A stretch of DNA of 64,000 nt from Aphrophora alni (Eukaryota; Arthropoda; Insecta; Hemiptera; Aphrophoridae): assembly GCA_963513935.1 (NCBI GenBank), contig OY740766.1, forward strand, positions 960,001-1,024,000. Reading direction: 5' to 3'. The first letter of the stretch is position 1. Each line of letters begins with the position of its first letter. Of this stretch, positions 25,129 through 35,120 are shown piece by piece. A model generated the notes under the pieces. It was not told the DNA's origin and ran no database searches. It saw nothing but the letters and a program-made list of their open reading frames with translations. A program made the translations under genes and the position numbers.

Positions 25129-26411
25129 TGTAACGTTGAGAAGCCCTAAGTAAAAGCTTTGTCCAATTCAAAATGTTTAAACCTTGTCAGTTAGAAATAA
25201 ATGTCAAACATAAACGTCACTCCAACACATAATAAATTTTGTTAAAGGATTTCTAAGGAAACAATACTTCGAAACTACAAAATTATTGAAAGGGCGAGGG
25301 CAGCGTGACAAATTAAATAGGAAGAGTTGAGTTATGTAATGTGACAACATGGGAAATTAGAAAGTTTGTGTACGCCCAAGTTAACAAAAGAAAAAGAGAC
25401 AAAAAACTAGGCAGAGGTACGTTGAACTCAGCTAAGAAACAAGATTTAACGAACTTTGAAAGACGGTTAGAGTTTGAAAAATCAAATCCAACCAACCAAA
25501 AAGAAGCGTCATCCAGAAATAAGCGAAGAAGGGGTAAAACGGGAAAACTCTGCGTAAGAATTCAAAAATCAAAAAAAGAAGTAAAGAACGAGCGTCGCAA
25601 GGGAGAGGAACTAGGAACAGGGCGAAGTTCGCCAAATCGTCGTAAAGTTGAAGAAAAGTTTTTAAGTCATCGAATTATATTAAAATCATCGTAAAGTTAA
25701 AGAAGAGTTTTGATTAATTGACCAAGAATTCAAGCAACAGAGTGAGGTAGTTCAAGCTTCGAGATCGTCAAAGTGCCTATAAATTGGATTAAGTTTCTTG
25801 TGATATCTGCCATAAGTTCGAGGGATCATCTCACCTGTAAAACTCCAAGAAGACATCATTCCATGCTACTGAACCACGATAAGTTATCTGATTAGTTATT
25901 GTAGTTTTTACTTCAGGTTACCAAAGAAACCACGCCCCACTTTAAATAAAATCTGAGCTAGGCCGAGAGCCATTTAAACTTAAATTTTCAAAGAGCAATC
26001 AAAGTAACTTCATTATATAATTGGTAAATTATACCTGGCGCCCAACAAATCAATAAAACAATTGAGATATTAAAATATAAAGACTAAATTAAAATTACAA
26101 TTAATGATACGATTTTGATGCACCTAATAATAATAATAAAATTGCTATGTTCTAGAATTAAGTATTTCATTGTGTTATAAATGTTTATGTCTAGTTTAAG
26201 TTGAATGGATGAGATTTAGTGATAAGATGAATAAATTTGAATACTCATATGTGCATCAATTAATTTGAAGATTTAATTAATTCAACTGTTATATATTGGC
26301 ACCCAACTTTAGGTGCAAATTGTATTTTAAAGAATAAATAATTTAAATATGATAACGTAGTTGTGTTTTAATCAAAGTAATTAATTAAAAATAAATAAGA
26401 AAGGTTATAAT
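25129..26411 (+). repeat. 5' LTR
   Basis: The LTR starts TGTAACGTTGAG and ends TTATAAT, so the 3' terminus is not the usual CA. The next base begins a TGG primer-binding motif. The LTR itself contains two more such motifs, at 26036 and 26297. A basic 117-codon frame lies at 25341-25694, repeated in the other LTR. Confidence 0.93.
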
Positions 26412-26428
26412 TGGCGTCCAACTCGTGG
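26412..26428 (+). promoter_or_regulatory. Primer-binding site of the retrotransposon
   Basis: TGGCGTCCAACTCGTGG follows the LTR with no gap. TGG matches the CCA end of a tRNA, and TGGCGYCCAAC resembles the lysine-tRNA type of site used by many gypsy elements. The exact tRNA cannot be named without a tRNA set. Confidence 0.7.
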
Positions 26429-26521
26429 TTTAATTAAAATTAAAATTTAGTTCACGTGGTGTAACCTGAAGGTAGCATTATAAGATAAGAGACAGAAAGA
26501 CTATTAGATATAATTAATTTA

Positions 26522-28216
26522 ATGTTAAGACGTAGTAATAGGATAAAAAATTATAAAAAGATGGCAAATAACCAAATAACAATGGGGTTTGATGAGGAGA
26601 TTAATAATCAAATGGGGATAGAATCAGAAATGGATAGAGCTATAGGGATTAATAATAGTGAAAGTAATACTAATGAGGGTAATAATTCAGGGGAGAGTGA
26701 AAATTTAAAGGTGTATGGGACCCCAACGGTAGGATTAAACGAATTAATCGAAATCCTTAATAAAAAATTTGATGAAAGTAATAAAAATGCGGAAATCCTA
26801 AAAACAAGCATCGATAAAAAATTTGAAGAAAGTAGTAAAAATGCGGAAGCCCTTAATAAAAAGAATTTCGAAGAAATTAATAAAAATGCGGAAATTCTAA
26901 AAGCAAGCATCGATAAAAAATTCGCAGAACAAAATAAAAAGCTCGAGGAAAATAATAAAAAATTAGAAGAACTTAGTGGCAATGTTAGTCAAAATGCGGA
27001 GACAATGGACCGAAAATTTAATGAATTTGCGGAGAGATTCGAGAACAAGCTCGAAGAAATTAAATTAAGATCGGATACCACAGCCGAGACAATTAGGACG
27101 GAAATGAATGATAAATTAAATAAAATTGAAGAAAATTTCACCGATAAATTAGGTAATAGGTGCGAAGATTTAAGAGAAAATTTAAAAGAAATTGCAAGTA
27201 AAGTCGTGGAAGTAGAAAAGGATGTGCAAGAGAGCATTAAAGAAATCGAAATCACCGTAAACAAAAATTTAACTGAAAATCAAATTAACGTAGACGCTCA
27301 GATTGATAAGGTAAAGGAAAGTCAAGCTAGATCTAATAATAAAATTCTAGAAATCGAATCACAATGCCAAGAAAATTCACAAAAAATTAACCAATATCAG
27401 AAACAAACGGACGAAATGAAAAATAAAGTGACAGAAGTAGATGAAAGATTAAGTAATTTAAAAACAAGGGATGGTATCATAATAAGGGAACCAGAGATAA
27501 GGGATATTAGTTTTACAGGAAAAGAAAGATTCCCAATGCAATTTTTAAGGATCATAAAAGAAGTTAGCGTTAGTTACACACATCAAGGGAACATGTATTG
27601 GTTAGATAGATATTTAAAAGATGAAGCATGTGTATGGTGGTTTCTACACCGTAGGGAAGTTAAAAACTTCGAAGATTTTGAAAAAATATTTATGGATAAA
27701 TATTTTAACGAAATGATACAAGCAAACATCCGAGACAGGTTGGAATTCGGAAAGTTTAAAGGAAAAATTGGGGATGAAGCTATCACATATGTGGAGAACA
27801 TGATGTTGGAATGTTCAGAGTTAGAACCGCCGATTTTAGAAGCCCAGTTAGTCCAAAAAATCGCTAAGCACTTTCACCCAACTACACTAATTGCTGTTAT
27901 CACCAGGGGTGTGAAAACAAAGCAGGAATTTGTAAAACTATTGATGGAATTCCGACAGGCAGATGTACGACACATTAATAGTTACGAAGAAAGAAATGGT
28001 AATTATAAGGCATCCTATCCACGCGACGAGAGAGAGGGAGAAGTTGTAAACAGGCCTTGGGGACAAATGAATGGGTACAACAGTAGACATTTACCGTTAC
28101 GTCAGAATAGGGATGTTTACAGAAAACCAGATGTGCGTGCCGACATAAAAAATGGACCAGGGAACCGTTGGGAAGGTCGACAACCTGCAGACAGGGACGG
28201 AAGAGGGCAAAAGTGA
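26522..28216 (+). CDS. gag: gag polyprotein of the gypsy element
   Basis: The frame encodes 564 codons from ATG at 26522 to TGA at 28214-28216. A second ATG at 26561 is possible. Residues ~75-340 are a long Lys/Glu/Asn coiled coil built from imperfect units such as IDKKFEESSKNAE. Residues ~345-480 resemble a retrotransposon capsid region (YWLDRYLKDEACVWW, then FEDFEKIFMDKYF). The last 80 residues are basic, Arg/Gly/Asn-rich, and probably bind nucleic acid. No CCHC zinc knuckle is visible. Gag would form the particle that packages the RNA (family knowledge). Pol follows in the same frame directly after the stop. Confidence 0.9.
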   Translation: MLRRSNRIKNYKKMANNQITMGFDEEINNQMGIESEMDRAIGINNSESNTNEGNNSGESENLKVYGTPTVGLNELIEILNKKFDESNKNAEILKTSIDKKFEESSKNAEALNKKNFEEINKNAEILKASIDKKFAEQNKKLEENNKKLEELSGNVSQNAETMDRKFNEFAERFENKLEEIKLRSDTTAETIRTEMNDKLNKIEENFTDKLGNRCEDLRENLKEIASKVVEVEKDVQESIKEIEITVNKNLTENQINVDAQIDKVKESQARSNNKILEIESQCQENSQKINQYQKQTDEMKNKVTEVDERLSNLKTRDGIIIREPEIRDISFTGKERFPMQFLRIIKEVSVSYTHQGNMYWLDRYLKDEACVWWFLHRREVKNFEDFEKIFMDKYFNEMIQANIRDRLEFGKFKGKIGDEAITYVENMMLECSELEPPILEAQLVQKIAKHFHPTTLIAVITRGVKTKQEFVKLLMEFRQADVRHINSYEERNGNYKASYPRDEREGEVVNRPWGQMNGYNSRHLPLRQNRDVYRKPDVRADIKNGPGNRWEGRQPADRDGRGQK

Positions 28217-31200
28217 AAGTTGGAATGGAATGTAGACCTAGCGGATAAGAACAAGGCAACCATAAATACCTTATTCACCGATTTAAAAGATTATTTAGAG
28301 GACAATCACGACACAAGCGATATAATTAATGACATTAATAAATGTCCAGAAATTAAGTTAGTTTTTAATGAGTGTGTACAGGTCAGAGCGTTAATCGATA
28401 CAGGTTGTGAGGTAAATTCGATATCTGAATCTTTCTACAACACAAATAAATTAAATTTAGGAGTTTTTGAAGAATTACCGGTAGCAGGAGTAAAAGTTAT
28501 TGGAGCATTAGGTCTGCGTTCCAAAAGTGTTAAAAAACAAATTTTCATTAAAGTTAAGTTAGGAACAGAATTAATCGCCGTGCATTTTATAATAGTACCA
28601 GAACTAATTCGAGATTGTATACTTGGGTTAGAGTTTTTATCAAGAAATCATGCAATCGTCAATTTTATTAATAATAAGTTAGAAATAGGAAATAAATTAA
28701 ACTATGGAGTTGGTAGAAAGGAAATTAAATTCGAGGATTCGTCAGAAGTTAATATTGAAAGTTTGAATAATTGCCTACAAATTGAAGAGGATAAATATGA
28801 ATTTGATATAAACAAAATAAGCAATTTGGAACATGTACCACTTGAGAATAGGCAGCGGTTATACAGCATATTTAATAAATATAAAACAGTTTTCAGCAAA
28901 AAACCAGGATTAATTTCAACTTATTACCATAAATTTCAAGTAACTGATAGAACACCATACTGTCAGAAGAGTTGGCCAGTAGCAACTAAGTTTAGAGAAG
29001 CCGTTGATGCAGAGATTCAGAGAATGCTAAGTTATGGGATCATCGAGAGAGCAAACAGCGCATACATTAATCCTATAGTACCTGTATGTAAGAAAGATGG
29101 GAGCGTAAGGATCTGTTTAGACGCCAGGACTATAAATGCGAGAACCATACCGGATTACGAAGGGATTCGACCAATCCAAGAGTTATTGACAATCGGTAAG
29201 AAGATCAGTTGGATGAGTAGTTTAGACCTAACTAGCAGTTTTTGGCAAATCCCGTTGCACGAAGATTGCAAGGATTTCACGGCATTTCTGTACAAAGGAT
29301 TGTGCTACAGGTACAAAACCGTTCCGTTTGGGTTGAGCACAAGCTTAGCAAGTTTAACGCGAGGTTTGGACTCAATTCTGACGGAAGAAGTTAAAAGGAA
29401 TTTAATTATGTATGTGGACGACTGTTTATGTATTTCGCAAAACTGGGAAGATCATGTGGACCAATTAGAAAAAATATTAAAGGTATTTCAAGACGCCAAC
29501 TTAACAGTAAATTTTGAGAAATCTATGTTCTGCAGGAAAGAAATAGATTATCTAGGTTTTGTTATCACCACAGATGGTATCAAACCGCAAGAGCAAAAAA
29601 TGATGGCAATTCAAAATTTTCCGCGTCCTAAGACACCAAAACAATTAAAAAGCTTTTTAGGATTAACAAATTTCTACCACCGGTTTTCAAAAAATTACGC
29701 ACAAACAACAGCTCCATTACAAGGACTACTGAAGAAAGGAACAAAATTTAAATGGACAAATAGTATTAACCAGAGTTTTTTAGCTGTAAAGGAGGAATTT
29801 ATTGAGGCTGTAACGTTAAAGCACCCAAATATGGAAAAGATGTTTTACTTACAGACAGATGCGTCCGATATTGCGTCAGGAGCACAACTGTACCAACTCG
29901 ATGACCAGAATAACATTGCTGTAGTAGGATTTACAAGCAGAACATTTAAAGGGGCTGAGAGATTTTATAGCACTGCCGAAAAAGAATTGTATAGTGTAGT
30001 ATTAGGATTAAGGAAATTTAGGAATTATTTATTAGGGAGAAAAATAACCGTTATAACTGACAATAAGGCGATCACTTTCATTAACCAATGCAAACTACTT
30101 AACGCTAGAATGACGAGGTGGATCTTATTAATTCAGGAGTATAACATCCAAATTCGACACTGCAAGGGAAAAGAAAATATTGTTGCAGATACATTGAGCA
30201 GATTCCCAGAGGATGGAGAATGTTCACAAGAAAATGGGGAGGACCGACTTGTACAAATCCAATTAGTGTTACAGAAGTTTAATCCAGAAGTGGGCGAACA
30301 GTTACAAAATATAGAAGTTTTACAGAAGAAGGATACAAAATTTAGGAATATAGTAGGTAAATTAGAAGAAAATGATCCAAAAATTTTAGAATGTTATAAA
30401 TTGTTTGAAAAAAAATTATTTCGCAAGGAAAGAGGAATGTGGAAATTAATGATTCCAGAAAAATTCATTGAAGTATTAATTAAGGAAATTCATGAAATTT
30501 GCGGACATATAGGAATAAGCAAATGTTACCATAAATTTAAGGAAGATTTCACGGGAGACAAAGTCGCTAAAAAGGTCAGGGATATAATAATTAAATGTTT
30601 ACGATGTCAAAAGTGTAAACATGACAACAAAGGTAGAAACGCAGAACTTACGCCTATTATACCAAAAGGTAAGGGTGAACTAGTGTGTGTAGACTATTAC
30701 GGACCATTGCCTCGGTCAGTCTACGGGTCAAGGTACATCTTAGTAGTGATTGACGCATTTTCTAAATACACAAAATTGTATAAGGTAAAAAACACAACAA
30801 CCGTAACAACATTAAATCAAATCAGGAAATACATTAAAGAAGTCCAATTACCAAAATACATACTTTCGGATAATGGTACACAATTTACATCCAAAAAATG
30901 GACAGAAGGGTTACAAGAACTGGGAATTAGACAAAGAACCGTTGCAATACGAAATCCACAAAGCAACTTGGCGGAGAGAGTAATGCGAAATCTAGGTCAA
31001 CTTTTCAGGATCCTGTTACCTGACAATCACCAAGAATGGGGAAGGCTACTTGAAACTGTGGAAAGTTTCATGAACGAATCATACCATGATACAATTGAGT
31101 CAACACCATTAGAAGTACAATTTAATACACGTCCGACACGAATTTGGAAAAAATATTTAATTAATCCAGGCAACACAGAAACAAACGACATTGACCACGG

Positions 31201-31489
31201 AGAAATATACTTACGAATTAAAAATAAAAGGGAAAAATTCGCTAAGAAGTTCAATGAACTGCATCCACCAACCGAATATCAGATAAATGATTTAGTACTA
31301 GTAAGAGCTTGTATTCCGTCAAGCACAATTGAAAAACGATATCACAAGTTCTGTGAACTATATGAAGGACCATACACCGTAATCTCTAAGATAGGAAAAA
31401 CTACTTATAAGTTAGCTAGTATTAAAAATAATAAAACTCACATCCGAGGTATATTTAATTGTAGATTATTAAAAAGGTTTCATAATTAA
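28217..31489 (+). CDS. pol: pol polyprotein: protease, reverse transcriptase, RNase H, integrase
   Basis: Pol is in the same frame as gag and directly follows its TGA. No ATG occurs in frame before the reverse transcriptase, so expression as a gag-pol fusion by stop readthrough is likely. Counting from the TTG at 28220, the protease motif DTG is at residues 60-62 and the reverse transcriptase YVDD at 398-401. The RNase H TDASD has its acidic residue at 547. The integrase zinc finger has H758, H763, C796 and C799, and the catalytic acids are D825, D884 and E919 with the usual 35-residue last spacing. A GPY/F module (EGPYTV) lies near the C-terminus. All key residues are present and there is no internal stop, so the enzyme set looks intact. 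It copies and integrates the element (family knowledge). Confidence 0.95.
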   Translation, partial: KLEWNVDLADKNKATINTLFTDLKDYLEDNHDTSDIINDINKCPEIKLVFNECVQVRALIDTGCEVNSISESFYNTNKLNLGVFEELPVAGVKVIGALGLRSKSVKKQIFIKVKLGTELIAVHFIIVPELIRDCILGLEFLSRNHAIVNFINNKLEIGNKLNYGVGRKEIKFEDSSEVNIESLNNCLQIEEDKYEFDINKISNLEHVPLENRQRLYSIFNKYKTVFSKKPGLISTYYHKFQVTDRTPYCQKSWPVATKFREAVDAEIQRMLSYGIIERANSAYINPIVPVCKKDGSVRICLDARTINARTIPDYEGIRPIQELLTIGKKISWMSSLDLTSSFWQIPLHEDCKDFTAFLYKGLCYRYKTVPFGLSTSLASLTRGLDSILTEEVKRNLIMYVDDCLCISQNWEDHVDQLEKILKVFQDANLTVNFEKSMFCRKEIDYLGFVITTDGIKPQEQKMMAIQNFPRPKTPKQLKSFLGLTNFYHRFSKNYAQTTAPLQGLLKKGTKFKWTNSINQSFLAVKEEFIEAVTLKHPNMEKMFYLQTDASDIASGAQLYQLDDQNNIAVVGFTSRTFKGAERFYSTAEKELYSVVLGLRKFRNYLLGRKITVITDNKAITFINQCKLLNARMTRWILLIQEYNIQIRHCKGKENIVADTLSRFPEDGECSQENGEDRLVQIQLVLQKFNPEVGEQLQNIEVLQKKDTKFRNIVGKLEENDPKILECYKLFEKKLFRKERGMWKLMIPEKFIEVLIKEIHEICGHIGISKCYHKFKEDFTGDKVAKKVRDIIIKCLRCQKCKHDNKGRNAELTPIIPKGKGELVCVDYYGPLPRSVYGSRYILVVIDAFSKYTKLYKVKNTTTVTTLNQIRKYIKEVQLPKYILSDNGTQFTSKKWTEGLQELGIRQRTVAIRNPQSNLAERVMRNLGQLFRILLPDNHQEWGRLLETVESFMNESYHDTIESTPLEVQFNTRPTRIWKKYLINPGNTETNDIDHGEIYLRIKNKREKFAKKFNELHPPTEYQINDLVLVRACIPSSTIEKRYHKFCELYEGPYTVISKIGKTTYKLASIKNNKTHIRGIFNCRLLKRFHN

Positions 31490-31669
31490 TTAGAGAGTTA
31501 AGTAAACAAAAATAAATGAATTTAACTGTAAAATAAAATGTAAACAAACACATGTCCTACAGTTGAAGAGGGTCAAGGGAACAATGTTAATTGGGGTTTA
31601 CAAGAAGGGTTTGTTGACGTGGGATTCTAGACAATGCCATTGTTAAGAAAAAAGGTTGACCGCAGTTTA

Positions 31670-31791
31670 GGTCATAAAGTCATTTAAAGGGACAGTAATT
31701 CTAGTGGGTTTTTAAATGAGAGTAAGAGTAGGTCATAAAGTCATTTAAAGGGACAGTAATTCTAATGGGTTTTTAAATGAGAGTAAGAGTA
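31670..31791 (+). repeat. 61-bp tandem duplication between pol and 3' LTR
   Basis: Two copies (31670-31730 and 31731-31791) start GGTCATAAAGTCATTTAAAG and differ at only one position that I saw. A third copy starts with GGTCATA and then diverges. The block is non-coding. Confidence 0.9.
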
Positions 31792-31911
31792 GGTCATAGT
31801 CCATGTTACGATATGTATATGTGTATTATTAAAATAAGTTTAGTGTAAAGGTGTATCAAAAGCAAATTTTATCATTAATTATGCAATTAACATAAAATTT
31901 CTTGGGACTTA

Positions 31912-33187
31912 TGTAACGTTGAGAAGCCCTAAGTAAAAGCTTTGTCCAATTCAAAATGTTTAAACCTTGTCAGTTAGAAATAAATGTCAAACATAAACGT
32001 CACTCCAACACATAATAAATTTTGTTAAAGGATTTCTAAGGAAACAATACTTCGAAACTACAAAATTATTGAAAGGGCGAGGGCAGCGTGACAAATTAAA
32101 TAGGAAGAGTTGAGTTATGTAATGTGACAACATGGGAAATTAGAAAGTTTGTGTACGCCCAAGTTAACAAAAGAAAAAGAGACAAAAAACTAGGCAGAGG
32201 TACGTTGAACTCAGCTAAGAAACAAGATTTAACGAACTTTGAAAGACGGTTAGAGTTTGAAAAATCAAATCCAACCAACCAAAAAGAAGCGTCATCCAGA
32301 AATAAGCGAAGAAGGGGTAAAACGGGAAAACTCTGCGTAAGAATTCAAAAATCAAAAAAAGAAGTAAAGAACGAGCGTCGCAAGGGAGAGGAACTAGGAA
32401 CAGGGCGAAGTTCGCCAAATCGTCGTAAAGTTGAAGAAAAGTTTTTAAGTCATCGAATTATATTAAAATCATCGTAAAGTTAAAGAAGAGTTTTGATTAA
32501 TTGACCAAGAATTCAAGCAACAGAGTGAGGTAGTTCAAGCTTCGAGATCGTCAAAGTGCCTATAAATTGGATTAAGTTTCTTGTGATATCTGCCATAAGT
32601 TCGAGGGATCATCTCACCTGTAAAACTCCAAGAAGACATCATTCCATGCTACTGAACCACGATAAGTTATCTGATTAGTTATTGTAGTTTTTACTTCAGG
32701 TTACCAAAGAAACCACGCCCCACTTTAAATAAAATCTGAGCTAGGCCGAGAGCCATTTAAACTTAAATTTTCAAAGAGCAATCAAAGTAACTTCATTATA
32801 TAATTGGTAAATTATACCTGGCGCCCAACAAATCAATAAAACAATTGAGATATTAAAATATAAAGACTAAATTAAAATTACAATTAATGATACGATTTTG
32901 ATGCACCTAATAATAATAATAAAATTGCTATGTTCTAGAATTAAGTATTTCATTGTGTTATAAATGTTTATGTCTAGTTTAAGTTGAATGGATGAGATTT
33001 AGTGATAAGATGAATAAATTTGAATACTCATATGTGCATCAATTAATTTGAAGATTTAATTAATTCAACTGTTATATATTGGCACCCAACTTTAGGTGCA
33101 AATTGTATTTTAAAGAATAAATAATTTAAATATGATAACGTAGTTGTGTTTTAATCAAAGTAATTAATTAAAAATAAATAAGAAAGG

Positions 33188-33194
<7 letters not shown>
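31912..33194 (+). repeat. 3' LTR
   Basis: This is a copy of the 5' LTR shifted by 6,783 bp. The upstream base differs (a against t), and the base after the end differs (a against t), which fixes both borders. I see no classical polypurine tract just upstream. Confidence 0.93.

Positions 33195-33241
<47 letters not shown>
33193..33241. repeat. (AT)n microsatellite, retrotransposon target
   Basis: About 24 AT units directly follow the 3' LTR. A shorter AT run precedes the 5' LTR, so the element split an existing dinucleotide repeat. Confidence 0.95.
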
Positions 33242-33244
<3 letters not shown>

Positions 33245-33600
33245 AAAATCAATAAAACATCCTTCACAGTGAGCAAGCAATATGAGACTAAAACATAGCA
33301 GTGAGAATTACATTAGTCTTATGCCACTAGCAGCTGGTAGAGACGCCAGTCTCTATGTATCAGTTGCGACAAAACATTTTGAGATGAATGAGAGAGCAAT
33401 TCTTAATAATCCTTAGTTTTTGTTTCTATACACAAATGCTAATACACACACTAACATACAATAACGACAAATATTTCTTATTAACAAATATTATCTCAGG
33501 TGTTTGTCTTGTATACATTTTTCATCAATTATTTATTATATTATTACATATATACAATATATATTAACAATTTTTATTGTACACATTTTTTTAACTCATA

Positions 33601-34055
33601 CAGTAAACTCGCAGTAATCCAACATATATCAGATATCGCTACTGCCAGATTACCGAAAACAAAACTGAAATGAAATACTAATTTATACCAAAACCAATAT
33701 AAAAATTACTGTGAATTTACTTTTATAATATTGTGTTTAAATAAACTAAAATTATACTAAAACTTCAAAGTATAACTTAAATTAACTGTACATTATTAAT
33801 TATTGTTCTTTTTGAAATAATTGTCAATTGATTTTTATTTCATTGCAGTAAAAGATATTTTAACTGCTTTTTCTTGCAGTTTTTCATTTGCTAAAACGCC
33901 ATTTCTATTTGTCATTAAATTTATGTTTATCACACTCAAGGGTTTGTCATGTCTAGTTTGGTTTTCTAGTATTTCATTAACATCATTATTCGTTTGTTTA
34001 TCGTCATTGTTACCATGTATGTCATGTATTATTGTGTCTTCAGTCGTAATTTAAA
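33601..34055 (-). mobile_element. Truncated pogo/Tigger-like element
   Basis: The left border is TA then CAGTAAACTCGCAGTAATCC, similar in layout to the other pogo-like ends here. On the minus strand, part of the interior reads like the tail of a pogo/Tigger transposase (NGVLANEKLQEKAVK, then IDNYFKK after a stop). No matching right end was found, so the other boundary is approximate. It is non-functional. Confidence 0.5.
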
Positions 34056-34759
34056 AGTCTTGTCATTTGTAGCAATCCAGAAAATTTAAAAGATAAGGAT
34101 GAATTCAAGTTCAATTATTAGTTAAGGCTAAACCTATTACATAACCATGGTTTTGAACTATAGCTAAAAGAAAATAAAATGTTTGATGTGGTTTGCTTTC
34201 AGCACAGAAACTTTAACAATTATATTTATATTCTATCTGCTTTTATTTGGCCTTTTTTTGTTATGTAGTTTAGTAGTTTAAAGCTATACAATGTCTGGTT
34301 TAAATCTTGCTGTTTCAAAATACATTTTAGAAGTGAATTTTTAATCGTGAATTTTAATATTTTTGCCAAATAGAATTTATTTACTAGCGGCTGAAACTGA
34401 AATTTAGAAGATTCTGATCTTAATCCCCAGCTTAATCATAAATTACAAAATACAAATTATGCATACAAAAAAATCAAGAAGTCTTACTCTAACATGTTAT
34501 TCATGCAAAAAGACAGAGGAATTGCTGAAATTATATTGGTTTACGGTGAAACATATGGGAGCACAACAAGCTCATAGCTGAAGTGCTGGAGACCAACAGA
34601 GCCTGAGCAATAATTCTCCCCACCCCCTCCTCCTTTAAAATAAAATAAAATTTAAACTACTACTGTACTTATGTTTTACTAATAAACAAAATTAAAAATA
34701 TATTTTATTAAAATTCCGAAAATTAAGTTTTGAAGTTTTAGAATATAAATTATATATAA

Positions 34760-35120
34760 TTAAGCTATAAAAACAATCAAAAATCAAAAACTCACTTTTT
34801 CGCCTAAAAAAACTGCAAACTTACCATTTTAGAAAGTTTGAAAATTGGCTATTTTCTCGAATTAATTACTCAGAAACTATAAGAGATACTTTCGATTTGA
34901 AAACACCACAGTAAAATTTCAACTTTCTTCTTTCCTCATGTAAAATTTCGTATCATTACGATGTATAGTTAGGGAGCTACAGGCGTTTTAAAAGGGTATT
35001 ATTTATTTTTGATATTTCAATAGCAACCCCTCGACTCCAAATGTAATTCTACTATTAAGCTATAAAAATAATTAAAAATCAAAAACTCATTTTTTCGCCT
35101 AAAAAAAACTGCAAGGGGTT
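34760..35120 (-). repeat. Stray inverted copy of the 3'-end satellite unit
   Basis: Read on the minus strand, the segment matches the satellite at 55655-64000. Shared parts include GGCGAAAAAGTGAGTTTTTG, AAAACGCCTGTAGCTCCCTA and CATGAGGAAAGAAGAAAGTT. It covers about one and a half units with a large internal deletion and clear point divergence. It sits alone inside the ankyrin intron, more than 20 kb from the array and in opposite orientation. Confidence 0.9.

Larger units (their letters stand above)
25129..33194 (+). mobile_element. Complete Ty3/gypsy LTR retrotransposon, 8,066 bp
   Basis: Two 1,283-bp direct LTRs (offset 6,783 bp) enclose gag and pol. The LTRs appear identical wherever I compared them, so insertion is recent. 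The host site is an AT dinucleotide run. ATAT occurs at both junctions (25125-25128 and 33195-33198) and may be a 4-bp target duplication, although the simple sequence prevents proof. Pol order is protease, reverse transcriptase, RNase H, integrase, as in Ty3/gypsy. There is no envelope-like frame between pol and the 3' LTR. The element lies in the same orientation as the host ankyrin gene. Confidence 0.95.

Noticed and set aside
31490..31911. Possible envelope gene after pol
   Set aside because: Only about 420 bp lie between the pol stop and the 3' LTR, with a 61-bp tandem repeat and no open frame of useful length.
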